Below, one piece after another: positions 23,705 through 35,826 of a DNA stretch of 64,000 nucleotides. Position 1 is the stretch's first letter. Each line of letters begins with the position of its first letter. Below the pieces are notes generated by a model, which saw only the letters and a list, made by a program, of their open reading frames with translations, made no database searches and had not been told where the DNA came from. Made by a program: the position numbers and the translations under genes. Source of the stretch: Trichobilharzia regenti (Eukaryota; Platyhelminthes; Trematoda; Strigeidida; Schistosomatidae); the NCBI GenBank assembly GCA_944472135.2, contig OX235262.1, forward strand, positions 172,731,509-172,795,508, read 5' to 3'.

Positions 23705-24204
23705 NNNNNNNNNNNNNNNNNNNNNNNNNNNNNNNNNNNNNNNNNNNNNNNNNNNNNNNNNNNNNNNNNNNNNNNNNNNNNNNNNNNNNNNNNNNNNNNN
23801 NNNNNNNNNNNNNNNNNNNNNNNNNNNNNNNNNNNNNNNNNNNNNNNNNNNNNNNNNNNNNNNNNNNNNNNNNNNNNNNNNNNNNNNNNNNNNNNNNNNN
23901 NNNNNNNNNNNNNNNNNNNNNNNNNNNNNNNNNNNNNNNNNNNNNNNNNNNNNNNNNNNNNNNNNNNNNNNNNNNNNNNNNNNNNNNNNNNNNNNNNNNN
24001 NNNNNNNNNNNNNNNNNNNNNNNNNNNNNNNNNNNNNNNNNNNNNNNNNNNNNNNNNNNNNNNNNNNNNNNNNNNNNNNNNNNNNNNNNNNNNNNNNNNN
24101 NNNNNNNNNNNNNNNNNNNNNNNNNNNNNNNNNNNNNNNNNNNNNNNNNNNNNNNNNNNNNNNNNNNNNNNNNNNNNNNNNNNNNNNNNNNNNNNNNNNN
24201 NNNN
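23705..24204. other. Assembly gap of exactly 500 N
   Basis: The run is exactly 500 N, a placeholder length used by scaffolders rather than a measured size. It cuts aminopeptidase gene B in the middle of an M1 exon on the left. On the right it starts inside an RTE fragment that matches arm 1 at 22211, so about 1.5 kb of arm 1 has no mirror copy. Confidence 0.98.
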
Positions 24205-24545
24205 ATGTCCAGGAAGAATTAATAACACGAAACGCCGGCCGTCGACAAACTAACCAAGCACCTATCGATCAACAAATATTTAGAAGAAAATGGAGATGGA
24301 TTGACCGGACGCTCGTTGAGGAGACCGTCGAATGACATCGCGCTCAATTCAGGCCATCAATCGAGTGGAATCCCAATGGGAAGCGACGAGTGTGTAGTCG
24401 GTGCGAGGGTGACATGGAAGAGATCGTATGAGTTGGGAGAGGAGATGACATGTTACGGGCAATCGTGAGCCCAGCCAAACAGGAAATCAGAAAATAGAAG
24501 TGGAAATGTGTATTTGAAGCCCTATGTTCCACTTGGAACCCAACC
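24205..24545 (+). mobile_element. RTE-type 3' fragment (arm 2)
   Basis: Begins at the gap with the [10 protein letters not shown] region and ends in 'gaagccctatgttccacttg'. Mirror of 21860-22211. Confidence 0.75.
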
Positions 24546-24599
24546 TAGTTTACTGACTTTCAGTGATGCTCACGATTATTCGCTGCTTGATCTAGTGTG

Positions 24600-24905
24600 A
24601 TCAGCATTATTATAAAGCCGTTATTTTCATTTCCTCTAGTTCGTTTATTTTAAATACCGACATTTTGGAGAGAAAATCACCTACTGAAGATCTTATTACA
24701 CGCTGAAGTGTCTACCATATTACTGATTACTGATTTTTGGGTGTAGTTGTGCTCTATGAGGTGAGTATTGCACAACTGTTTCCTCTTAGTCTGCGACTCT
24801 TCGGCAGTGTACACCCAACAGGATTCGAAACCAGCACCTCTCAATTACAAGACGACCTCTTAGACAATGTAGCCATTGAGACCAGCTCAGAGAATGCTAC
24901 TACAC
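24600..24905 (-). mobile_element. SM-alpha-like SINE with decayed hammerhead
   Basis: Minus strand carries box B 'ggtttcgaatcc' and a ribozyme relic around 24760-24816: the core is CCGAAGA instead of CTGANGA, GAAAC is kept, and stem I is partly kept. The arm 1 copy lacks this part. Confidence 0.65.
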
Positions 24906-25429
24906 CAAAGTATCAACATGGGCCACAAATCTTCTCCAGTATATCTGGATAACTGCTTGACATGAGAAATACGACGAGTAAATTTCGAAAAATTGGTCAG
25001 TGACGTTCTTAAAATTAGTTTTCATTTTGAAGGTTGGCAAATCTGAGAAGACACTGACAGTAATAACACTAAATGACAGTTACACTTCATTAGAATTTTT
25101 GAAAAATAATCCAACTGATAAATTCAAGTGGGATGAGATGGATAGTGATGTGAATGAAAAATGATGCTAAAATTTTGGAAATCTGATGCTCACTAGTGAC
25201 TGGCCCTATTCAGGCAGTTAACCTGGGGTTCTAGTGGGAAGCCGTGACCAGTAGGGTACAGCAGGTTGAAGATGAGGCAGTAACTCATCGAAGAAGACAT
25301 TGCGAAGTGGTCGCGCTATGTCGTGAACTGGCAGAAGTTAGAATTCAAGGACCATTGGATCGGGTCCCAGTGGCTCAATGGTCTACGAGCTCGCCTTGTA
25401 ACCAGAAGGTCCTGGGTTCGAATCCCGGT

Positions 25430-25485
25430 GGGTGCGTACTGCTGAGGAGTCCCAAACTAGGACGAAACAGCTGTCCAGTACTCCC
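25430..25485 (+). ncRNA. Hammerhead ribozyme, type I, copy 1
   Basis: Stem I GTACTG (25436-25441) pairs with CAGTAC (25476-25481), with an outer GGG/CCC beyond an internal loop. Core CTGAGGA fits CUGANGA, position 7 being free. Stem II is GTCC (25449-25452) with GGAC (25460-25463) around CAAACTA. GAAA is at 25464-25467. Stem III ACAG/CTGT has no loop. Predicted cleavage follows C25475. Minimal stem III is typical of the schistosome SM-alpha ribozyme, which works best as a dimer. Confidence 0.9.
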
Positions 25486-25830
25486 AGGTTTTCCAGTGGT
25501 TCTCTAACTGATGTCAGCTCATGATTAAATCCTCCATGCAATCAAACAAAATCCCTACAACAAACCAATACTTAAAAATTCATCTGATGCTCACTAGTGA
25601 CTGGCCCTATTCAGGCAGTTAACCTGGGGTTCTAGTGGGAAGCCGTGACCAGTAGGGTACAGCAGGTTGAAGATGAGGCAGTAACTCATCGAAGAAGACA
25701 TTGCGAAGTGGTCGCGCTATGTCGTGAACTGGCAGAAGTTAGAATTCAAGGACCATTGGATCGGGTCCCAGTGGCTCAATGGTCTACGAGCTCGCCTTGT
25801 AACCAGAAGGTCCTGGGTTCGAATCCCGGT

Positions 25831-25886
25831 GGGTGCGTACTGCTGAGGAGTCCCAAACTAGGACGAAACAGCTGTCCAGTACTCCC
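25831..25886 (+). ncRNA. Hammerhead ribozyme, type I, copy 2
   Basis: Same elements as copy 1, exactly 401 bp downstream; predicted cleavage after C25876. Both ribozymes in one transcript could pair through their palindromic stem III sequences. Confidence 0.9.
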
Positions 25887-26799
25887 AGGTTTTCCAGTGG
25901 TTCTCTAACTGATGTCAGCTCATGATTAAATCCTCCATGCAATCAAACAAAATCCCTACAACAAACCAATACTTAAAAATATGAAATAACTGATTGATAC
26001 TCAACAGACTCAAATTAAATTACTCTGTCTTGAACATCTCCATAGATTTTACTGAACATCAGAAAGCTTTCGATTAAAATATGATGCTGTTTCAAGCTGA
26101 CGTTTGCATTAAGAAGATGATATTTGTGTTTGAGGCAGCGGCCTGCTAAAATTGATGGGCTACAAGAATATTCATTCATCGAGATGTTGCTTAAAGTCTT
26201 CTGCATTTTAATCATGCAGTTATATCAGAGTAGTGTTACACCAACTCATGGACATATTCAATCGCCTTTCAACAGAACATTGTGCATTTCTTGAGGCAAA
26301 CGAAGACAAAATATGCAGAATTGACCCTGTCTTCATATACAACAACACTACGTCACATGATATACTTCGGATTACTACCTTATGTGTAAATCCTGTACGA
26401 AGACGAAATATTGTGGAACTAAACACGTTGGAAATTTCCGCACTGTGTTAACACATCGTATGAAACAAAGGTTTATTATGGTAGGTAATTAAGCCGTAAA
26501 GAGTTAAGAAGTTCTAGTCACACCTTCTTTGTTCATGTGTGAAAGACAGAGTAAAATCTGTCAGTGGACTACTGGCACTCTCCCACTCTGTACACTATGA
26601 ATAGCGCTTAATATAGGAATCGGATCCGAGTGCGCTAGTGACGTATAACTTCACATTATTCTATGAATGATAAGGTTTGCTTTGAAACTCGTCCAAATGG
26701 GAACGTCAGTATGAGCTGAACTAAGTTAAAATATTCAACAGAGGACTCAAATCAAATTAGTTCCGATGATCATTAAATATCTCGAATAAAAGTACTTAC

Positions 26800-27014
26800 T
26801 TATAAGTTCCATTTTCTGCATATCGACTCAGATAAAATCCTACCGGTTCGTAGTTTAGTGAAGAATTAAATTGACCAAATATCAGTTTATAACTTGCATT
26901 GGGTTGTAGTGCATCTTTTAACTGTATGTGGTACCACTCAGCATCTTTATCGTAGGATATTGTCTGGATTGGAATTTCCGTCTTCTTTGAATCTTCCTTA
27001 TCGTCTGAAAATAT
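26800..27014 (-). CDS. Gene B exon 3 (arm 2)
   Basis: 215 nt, phase 0 in and phase 2 out, ending in ENGTY plus AA before GTAAGT. This joins in frame to the [10 protein letters not shown] exon seen only in arm 1. Confidence 0.85.
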
Positions 27015-29833
27015 CTATACAAGTTGAAACAAGATGGTGGGGAGTCGTAAAAGTGAGTCAAACTGAATTATTCATAGAAAAGAGACTACTGCACATCGTC
27101 ACCCACATTTCAATTACTTGATGTGAGTGTTCATCATTTAACATTCAGCCTTATTTGAGTTTAACGGGTAAAAGCTCAACAAAGGATGTTGTTCATCATT
27201 AAACGAATGAAAATCTGAGAATGAATGAAGTAGACTAAAATTAGAATTTCAACTGAGTACATTTCTTTAATGTTTTCAAAGCATAGAATTCCATGTATTC
27301 ATCCTTCAATATCGTTTGCAAAGTGTTGAATAATTGGTGGACAGTAAACTCCACAATGTTAATCTATAAGGGAAAGGTCAGTGTTTGACATGAAGGTACT
27401 ATCAAGCACTAATCCTTTTATCGAAGCTTTTATCTTGTTCAGTGTTGCAGCCTTACATCCAGTTCAGATGGCTTACTTTTGAAATATTTCATGACATTGT
27501 CGAAAGGTTAACATTCAGATAAGTTCAGTTTCAAATCCCTCAAATATGACTTAATCAAGGGGGATATAGTAGACGGAAATTTGTTAAAAACAACTCCTGA
27601 AAATTTACCAGTCCTTAATTCAACCTGCAAAGAGCTGAAACTATAAGGTTCCTTTCTGTCTCCACTCCACTTCCCTTTGTCGTAGAAAGATAAGTTTATT
27701 CTTTCTACGATATAAACACTGTGTAAGGCAGATTATTCATTCAATGAATTACTACTGCACTAACAGCTTCCATACACAGAAAAATGTTAGATGGACTTCA
27801 CTTACGAGTAGTAATATGAGTTTAGAGTTTAAGCTCAGAATGTGATCTCATGGCAATATAATCAAACAAAAGTAATCCATAATTCACTGCATGGTTACAA
27901 GAAGCTTTCAGGAATAAGTCATCAGGCTGCAGTGTATAGGGCCTCCAAAAGCATTAACTGTGAATACTTGGATGACTATAATTGATAAGTGACGTGTTAT
28001 TGTCAACTGACGACTATTTAGTCCAACATGGACGACAACTTCATATATAATGAGTGTTACTGTCATAGCTTAAATGAGAAACACCAACAATGAAAACGAA
28101 GTATGACAGTACTTCTGTCGTGAAATCAACAGGTAACAACGAATCATCTTACAGTCACACAGATCAAAGAAAACCAGAATAAACTTCCGTATACATCGAA
28201 TCACTCACTTTGATTTGATCCCTACTGACATTAAGATTGGGATAAGCATGAATAAAGAGTTCTGCAGTTGCTGCTAAACACTGAATCTCTATGGTGACAG
28301 ATCCATTAAAATAGGAGTCTTTAGTATCTGCATTTCCATGAATGTGAACTTGAAGCTGTAGATCATAGAAGCGTGGAAATACAGTTTGTGGTAACCGTAT
28401 ATTCTTTGATGATTTGTTAACTGCTTCGTTTGTCGTCACCCCAGTGATATTATTCGGTGAGGTTTCTGTCCCTTCAAAAATAAATCTGCATCATATCTGC
28501 GTTCAACCTCTGAAAAATATGACAACAGTTCAATTTGAGTAAATATTTCGATTGTGTTAGAAATCAGTCACAGTATTGGTATCCTTCTAAGTGATCCCCA
28601 CGTGTGGTAATTTTCCGAGAGAAAATCTCAAATCAGTCTGAATACACGGAGTAGTCTAATATGTGGGGGAGGGCGGAATTATCTATGAAAATAAGTCGTA
28701 AATTAGCCTTAAATTCCAAATAACACATTCGAAGGATTTGGGTTGAATAGGGTAGAAACATTGTAGGCGTGCGCATATGCTGAGTCTTACTGGATGTCGA
28801 ATTGAAAAGAGAAGCATGTCCTTAAGGTAAATCGATAAAATACTTCTTTCATCTTTGATTGGGCACTAGTAACTATTGTGATAAGTCTAGTTCCCTGTTT
28901 CGTGCAGTCCTACAGTATGGAGGTCAATCGCAATCCTGAATAGCGCTGTGGTAACATCCGCTAACTGCAAACGGTATTGGCTGACGCACTTTTGAACCAC
29001 AAAAGGGACATGAGCTCCTTCATGGTGACTGCAGATACGCCTTGCTGACTGTTGAGTGTCAACTAGCGCGAAACCTAGGTCAAAGGCTTGCCGATTGCCT
29101 TCATTCATCTAACCTCTTTCATCTATTTGTTTATTTTCGAAAACACTTTCATCCCTACCTTAGAAGGTAAATTATAACCAAGAACTGATGAATACGGATA
29201 GTAAATATCTGCTGGTCATGAATATGAATGCTTGACATGAAAATCTAAACCTCGACCTGTAAGATTGTCTTTAAAAGAAATGTATGGATTGACTAGGCTT
29301 TTCTAAGCGAGCATAGATAGATAATCCGATAAAAGTTACCGTGGGACAACTATAATAGGTTCTTGTATTAATTCATAAACGAATTTGACATGACCATCTC
29401 CTTTCATAAGTAAAGCGTCGTTTAATGGATGGTGACTTGTAATAAAATCTAACCTCACTAGGAATCTCTTGAATGAAAACGGGGGAGACAGTTTATTAAT
29501 CCTGTTTGACAGTTCATCGTCAAATGGAATAAATAAGAAAGACATGCATATTTGCTGTTAGTAAGCAGGAAAGAGTTCAGCGTCATTAAATAACAAATTA
29601 AACACAGAATTACTAAAATAATCGATTTTTTCCAATTACATAACATTAAAAATACAAATGAATGCTAAATCATATCATCATATATGCAAAGATGAATAAC
29701 ACTTTACTAACTAACCCATTGGTGCATTGTAGCCATAATAACGAAGGCTGTGAATACCAGTCGATGTCACTTGATTGTTCCACAGAAAGACGAAAACCAA
29801 ATAGACTGTCGTTAACAACACTTTCAAAGACAT
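26800..29833 (-). CDS. M1 aminopeptidase gene B, exons 1-3 (arm 2 copy, 3' partial)
   Basis: Exons 29716-29833, 28209-28509 and 26800-27014 on the minus strand. Exon 1 is full length here (118 nt, phase 1). Exon 2 has lost one A in 'gaaggga', while it retains the base missing from arm 1. Exon 3 has the good GTAAGT donor in the correct phase. Together the arms show a sound gene whose frame breaks are each confined to one arm. Exon 4 falls in the gap. Confidence 0.88.
28209..28509 (-). CDS. Gene B exon 2 (arm 2)
   Basis: Encodes [20 protein letters not shown] and the [17 protein letters not shown] segment of the M1 N-domain. A one-base deletion near 28473 breaks the frame upstream of residue 60. 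Confidence 0.85.
28870..29110. repeat. Dispersed repeat R copy (arm 2)
   Basis: Mirror of 18205-18460. Confidence 0.55.
29120..29590 (-). pseudogene. Unidentified pseudogene-like stretch (arm 2)
   Basis: Mirror of 17743-18195 with the same frame. One of the arm 1 stops reads as Lys here, but others are shared, so decay began before the arms diverged. Confidence 0.4.
29716..29833 (-). CDS. Gene B exon 1 (arm 2): signal peptide
   Basis: [18 protein letters not shown], then [14 protein letters not shown], ending in phase 1 at GTTAGT, which fits exon 2. This is the correct reading of exon 1. Confidence 0.8.
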
Positions 29834-29920
29834 TCTTTGAAAATCTGAAAATATCAATCCTTCAGAAAAGCTACTCAAATGATTATTAGCTGACAGCGAA
29901 AACAATTCAAACAGTCAGGC

Positions 29921-29927
29921 TTTTATA
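29921..29927 (-). promoter_or_regulatory. TATA box of gene B (arm 2)
   Basis: TATAAAA on the minus strand, same spacing to the ATG as in arm 1. Confidence 0.6.
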
Positions 29928-29933
29928 GTCTTC

Positions 29934-31924
29934 TCAAATAAGGAAGTAGCACTATTGCGTGATAGTTCATCTCATGTTCGATGATGAATAGTTCAAATAA
30001 GCGAAATGCATTCAAAGATATTTTTGCCTTGTAGTATCACTTAGGTCATTAGTGCATGAATAAATTGGAGCACATTGTAACACATTGCACGTGTCATATT
30101 GTAAACACAATTTAATCAATCATGTGTCACAATATAGATTAAAATATTTATAATCCATATATTACAGTCATGATTCGTGAACAACTTTCAACCCTTTTTT
30201 AATTACAATTGATTCAGTTTGCTTCTTTGTCTGTTAATTCGCGTATCAGTAAGTTAAGAGACATAATTACACTTCGATGTAGTTGTATTCACACACACAG
30301 AGAACACAAACCTCCTTCCTCCATTATACATAATTACAAATGAAGACGAAGTTTCAGGTGTGGTTTTCATGGCTAGAAATGTATATTTTCATATGAAATG
30401 TTTAGAGCCCTTCAGTCTTTGAGATGATCTATGTGTCTTACTGTTATGATTTGTTGTCCTTATTTTCTTGTATGCTGTCAAGCCTATTTTAACAGAGGAA
30501 GCCAGAGTTCTATGGTTGAAAAAGAAGCTTGTCTAGTCATCTCATTCCATCCATCTACCATGGACTTAGTTTCTTGTAATTTCTTTTAGATTTCTTCCAC
30601 TTTAACATATCTTTATCGACCATTTTGTCGGTGGAACAGGTCATCTTACATATTACTCAAACATCTTTCTAATTTTATGTTGTTTTCCTTTTTGTTTTCT
30701 ATACCCTTTGTGATTAAGCATCATCCCACAGTGGGACTACGGATATTCATTCATGTCGGAGTGAATTCTCCTCTGTCCCTATGTCCAATCAAGTGATAAC
30801 TACAAGTATGCTGAATTCTAGATCTGCCTGCTTAAACCAATGGCTACCAAAATTTCCATTTAGTGAAACTGCATTCACTTCTCTCCTCCTCTTCGTGTAC
30901 TTTTTATCTTCAAATTATGTATCCGGATTACAACATGAACTCGTGAAAATGTTTAGTTGACTTTCAACCTATTGCTGTGCGTACTTTGAAAAGAAAATGA
31001 AGGAAACGATTCGTAGAGAATCCGATGTTGTTTCAGATCAAATGACATCGAGTCGTCCTGTATGCTATCGATGAATAGTATTCTACACAGAGTGTAAATA
31101 TTCCGGAAGAGATTACTCTGACTGAGAGTTCTGTATTAAGGGTAAACATGATTTTCAAAGAAAATCTGATATAATTGTGACGCTACACATACTACTACCT
31201 ACATCAACCAGTAGTACTTCCTCACCAGATCTAGTTGATCCAAACAACGAAGACCGACCGTTTTACTCGTTTGAGACTAAGTTCATCAGTGGTGTACCCT
31301 GTTTGACTCAGCTGAGGGTTCTGAATTAGTTCAAACCAACCGATTTCTTGTTAACTGCTTTGACAGACTGGTAGTTTGATGAATCAGATTAGTCAATTGC
31401 GATTTCCTTTCGATTGGCTGACCCGCTACGGTAGGCGATTTGATCTCTGACATAGAGCCAGAGTAGATAGTCAGCTGTTGGTCAAAGTATCAAGTAGCTT
31501 GTTGCCAATACGTTTTCAGTCACATGAAGTCTCTACAAACATATAGAAGAAATAACTTCAGATTAGCGTTGGAAATCTGAATTTATGCTGACAGCACCAG
31601 ATTCCCAAACTGACTGGAAAAAAAAACTGGCTGGCTGGCTTTGACACCCTCATTAGATACGATTATAAACCATTCAGCGCACTCTTCGAGCTTACTACCC
31701 AGCCGAGGCGTTAGATAAATTGTACAACATTCTCATTATTTATTTAAGTTGATATTTCATCTGTCTTAAACACAGCTCTCATCAGAACACACTACCCAGT
31801 CTCAAGCCTACTTACTTTGAGCTCGATCGTTAAGCAGCACTTACACGCTACAACGAGTATTCCTAAGGGTATTCACAGGAGAAGGCTTTAGTTACTGCGG
31901 TTAGTTGAGGTCAATCTCGAGTAC
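29934..31924. other. Upstream region of gene B (arm 2)
   Basis: Mirror of 15400-17388, with real sequence where arm 1 has the 22-A mask. No feature recognised. Confidence 0.4.
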
Positions 31925-32135
31925 AACCCATACTTACAAGCCATTGGATTCGGCTGGAATAGTAAAATGGTCAACAAGCTTGACCGTGTGACCAGAAGGT
32001 CCTGTGTTCGATTTCCGTGGGTTCCCAAACCAGTATTGACCAGCTTTCCAGTAATCCCTGGTTTTTTCTCTGCTTCCCTAACTGACATCAAACCGTGATC
32101 GGACTTTTCACAAATGAAATCCCTACAAACTTACA
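31925..32135 (+). mobile_element. SM-alpha-like SINE, old copy (arm 2)
   Basis: Mirror of 15185-15400; tRNA-like head and body visible, ribozyme core lost. Confidence 0.65.
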
Positions 32136-32279
32136 CCTGACAATTTGAGAATAAATGTTGAAAATGAAATAAGGTCATTTCTCCACAGTAATCTGACCAC
32201 CTACAGCTGAATGTGTGTCCTGCTCTGTAGATATACTCGGAATTTCCAGTCCTCCTTACCCTCACTTTAACCTTGTTTT

Positions 32280-32522
<243 letters not shown>

Positions 32523-33599
32523 AATTAGTAACTTCAATATTATTCATTGGTGACATAAAAGCTGTAATCCGACAAATCATCAGTACTTTCTTCATCATAT
32601 CTCCCTCATAAATCTGTTCTTTAAAACAAGTACACATCAATCCAGTGCTGTAGTTTTGTAATAAAGCGAAATCAAAGCAACTAGTCAGAATAAATCTGTG
32701 AGCATGTGACATTGCTGACCCTTGTACATAATGAACTCAAGTTTTCATAATCTAGACTATTTTACGTGCATAATCATAAACAGTTTTATTGACTGACTGA
32801 CTGACCTCTATCAAGAAGATAAACTTCGTAGAATAAATCAAGATGACAATTCTATGATTTTCATAACTACACAGTCTGTTGACTGCGTGTCAATTAGCCA
32901 TTTCGACATGATTTTGTTAATTTCTAGTAAATTTTCAAGGTTAACCTCGACTTCTTTCTAAAAAATTACTCAGTAAACAAAAAAGGAGTAGCGTAGCGTT
33001 GAAACTAGACAATTCGGTATATCTTAGTCGATAAAACAGGAGAACAAACAAAGCCGTTAGAGTAGAGCAAGTGACACATTCTAGCACTGTGATCTGATGA
33101 CAACAGAGAAACAGTATATGCGCACAGTGGTGAAGAAACCTTTGTGAATAGAATTCGGAAAATTTCTGTCTGTATAATAAATACATTTACTCTAAGTACA
33201 GAATCAAAATGTGGCAGTAAAAGAATGAATGTTTAAGTTGTTTCTCATTTGTTTGTACCTTGTGAATCGAACTAAACCATACCGCGATATTCTCATTTCA
33301 TGTTACTGTGTAGTGCTTCGCTTCATAGCTGGTAACCCCCATCCAGATGATCTTGTTGCAATACAGAGCGAAAACGGGGATTTTTCGTTCATTGTTATTA
33401 TCATCAACACATTTGACTAACATCCTGCATTTAAATTGATTCATGTCCTCTGAAGTTTTCTTCCTCTAAAATGGTGCTGTGATTATCACTAATTCCATAG
33501 CATGGTTTAACAAACATATTTTGGCATTCACCGAGAAGGCTGAAAGGAAATGGCGATTTATTAGGCATACACTGAGGAGATCTTGAAGTAATACAACAC
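32523..33599. other. Intergenic spacer (arm 2)
   Basis: Mirror of 13723-14790, nothing recognised. Confidence 0.4.
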
Positions 33600-33775
33600 G
33601 CTAGGTCATTAAGAGGAATCCAAGTGAGGAGTAGGTGAGAAGAAAATCATATGTAGAGGGAATGAAAGTCTTTTGGCAGTCACGGAGACGGTTGAAAGTG
33701 GTGGCAGATAACCACGTGCAAAACGACTGTGCCGTTGACGTTCTATGTTCCACTCGGAACGTAACGAGTGGCTTA
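33600..33775 (+). mobile_element. RTE-type 3' end fragment (arm 2)
   Basis: Mirror of 13530-13722, ending in the 'ctatgttccactcggaac' tail. Confidence 0.6.
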
Positions 33776-34918
33776 TAATATATTGTAAAAACAAATGAAT
33801 ATTCCTTATTCACTTCACAGAGATTTTAAATTGAACTTGATTTTGATTTCAATGATACAGACTGTAGTTAGATAGTAAGTAATTTAATATTCCCTTAGAG
33901 TCTGAGGAATATTTCTCGTTGCAGTGGTATACAGTTCTCCAAAATTACTACTACACAGCCTCGTCATCCAAACTGAGTTCAGACCTTCATTGTCTGAGTC
34001 GAATGGTTGAGCATCCTCTCTTGTCGTCGATACCTTCCTCCTCCTTCAAACTGATAAGCACGTAACCAACATTCACTTCACTTCTGTGAGTTTCTTCGAA
34101 TAGGCTTACCGCTTTTTAAGCCGTTGTTCTCGTGTATGACCAGACATCAAAACGCATAGGTCACATACTGACTAACATACCAGTTCAGCTCATGAAACAT
34201 TCGCCAGAAAATAGAAAGACACGGTTTCCGTAAGCTGAAGCTGACTTCCATGAATATAGGACAACCTAGTCAACATGCCACATTCCTCTCAGTTATGCGT
34301 GCTCTTCCACAGAAATTACACAAATGTGTCACCTCATACACGTGTAACAAAACTAAAACTTTGTTTTGATTGACAATTACTGCATTATTATTACTATTAA
34401 TTATTACTATTACTGTATTGTTTAAATACTCACTGTTGTTTGTTAATATTTGTTATGTGAATTGCAAAATAATTCCGCCAAATACAAATTCATAAATTCA
34501 TCCCTCTCTGTGTTGTTGGTTGATCTACTGTGATTCGGTCATTGTGAAATACTATTTACTATTACAAATAATTATTACACACTTGTATAGATAATTACTA
34601 ACTGATGTTTCATTTTCTCTCCTCGAGGGAGAGATTGTGGAGTTAATTATCTGCCACACGAAGTAAAACAATTTTAAGATCTTGTAGCGGTAAATAATTC
34701 CCCAAAATCATCAGTGAACTTTGGATGCTGACCCTAAGTGTTTAAGTCGACTTGTTTAAGTGAAGGCTTCCGATCAAGCATCCTCGTGTCATTTGCGTGC
34801 ACGATCACTAGCCAGCTTAGCTTCCGCTTCAGTCCACGATTTGGTCCCGAAATATATCTCGTAGTTTTGACAATCAACTCTGGTCTTTTGCATTGCTTTT
34901 GGTCCATGTAAAACGAAT
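33776..34918. other. Spacer and probable upstream part of gypsy 5' LTR (arm 2)
   Basis: No ORF supported. The right end approaches the LTR promoter. Confidence 0.4.
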
Positions 34919-34926
34919 ACTATAAA
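34919..34926 (+). promoter_or_regulatory. Probable LTR TATA box
   Basis: CTATAAAA just upstream of the 48-bp terminal repeat of the gypsy element, a fitting place for the LTR promoter. Confidence 0.4.
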
Positions 34927-34998
34927 AGTTGTTGGTATAATATTTTGCGTAGTATACTCTGTACAATTCGCGAACGTCAATACCGTCAACCTCTAAAC

Positions 34999-35016
34999 TG
35001 GTGAGCCCAACCGCAA
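34999..35016 (+). promoter_or_regulatory. Primer-binding site, tRNA-Trp-like (arm 2)
   Basis: TGGTGAGCCCAACCGCAA starts one base after the terminal repeat; it resembles the 3' end of tRNA-Trp. Confidence 0.65.
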
Positions 35017-35109
35017 ACTCCATCTTCGCTTAATACGCAGATAAACCCGGTGAGTTCGTTCCTTTTGTATATGTTCTTGTACTATATTGTAATCGATATT
35101 CATTTCGTC

Positions 35110-35826
35110 ATGATTGATCATAGCCCCAAGGTCATTCGTATTCGCTCAACTGCCAGAACAATTCGGCTCACACCATATTGGCCAGATAATGAGGAAACGT
35201 GGTTTCAGATAGCTGAGTCTGATTTTAGTGAGCACGGGATAACCGATCAACGTTCAAAGTTCCACGCAGCTATTCATGCCCTACCGCGGGAATTCAGCAA
35301 GTGTGTAACTGTACAGATGTCGAGTCCCGAGGTAAGTAACTCGTACGAGTTGCTCAAAGCATCCCTCCTCAGGAGAAACGTACTCACGGATCGACAACGT
35401 CTGGACGAATTATTTCGTAATACCAAGTTATGGGACCAGTCAACCGTGAGCATGCTGACAAGAATGAGAGAGGTTGTTGGCCAAAGTCAGTTCGATGAAG
35501 GACTTTTCAGAGAACTCTTCTTATCCAAGCTGCCACAGTCCGTGCAGACTGTACTTGTGACACCTCAGGGTGTTATTAAGAATGACTTAGCTATTTCTGT
35601 AGATAAGATTCTAGAAATAACTAAACGGTCAGTTCCTGAAATATGCTCGGTGGTGAAACACACTTCAGATAAGGATACTGCAGTGATAGAGTTATGCAAT
35701 TCCATCCAGCAGATGTTTAGGTCAACCATGCCCTGTGATTACTCTTACCGTCGTCCGAAATCCCCTCAACGGCGAAACTCACCTGGTCGATCTAAGTCCA
35801 AGCCACGTTCTCTGAAAAAACCCTGA
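35110..35826 (+). CDS. gag: Gypsy Gag (arm 2)
   Basis: Open from ATG 35110 to TGA 35824-35826, including the basic tail (RRNSPGRSKSKPRSLKKP) that is cut by a stop in arm 1. The capsid-like region PYWPDNEETWFQIAESDF matches the retrotransposon gag pattern. Confidence 0.85.
   Translation: MIDHSPKVIRIRSTARTIRLTPYWPDNEETWFQIAESDFSEHGITDQRSKFHAAIHALPREFSKCVTVQMSSPEVSNSYELLKASLLRRNVLTDRQRLDELFRNTKLWDQSTVSMLTRMREVVGQSQFDEGLFRELFLSKLPQSVQTVLVTPQGVIKNDLAISVDKILEITKRSVPEICSVVKHTSDKDTAVIELCNSIQQMFRSTMPCDYSYRRPKSPQRRNSPGRSKSKPRSLKKP

Larger units (their letters stand above)
25183..25980 (+). mobile_element. Tandem dimer of hammerhead-ribozyme SINE (retrozyme-like)
   Basis: Two copies, 25183-25579 and 25584-25980, look identical base for base and are separated by TCAT, giving a 401-bp period. 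Each has a Pol III-type box A (25371-25381) and box B (25415-25425) and an intact type I hammerhead. The dimer is flanked by AAAT on both sides and absent from arm 1, whose empty site reads straight across. A transcript of the dimer could cut itself twice and release a 401-nt unit. Confidence 0.85.

Noticed and set aside
23641..24335. ORFs spanning the N gap
   Set aside because: They are made of N; only the 84 nt before 23705 are real coding sequence.
25371..25440. A genuine tRNA gene
   Set aside because: Boxes A and B are good but no cloverleaf with an acceptor stem can be drawn, and the sequence continues into the SINE body.
25244..25507. 87-codon ORF repeated identically at 25645-25908
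   Set aside because: It lies across the Pol III head and the ribozyme of the SINE; the repetition comes from the tandem dimer, not from a protein gene.
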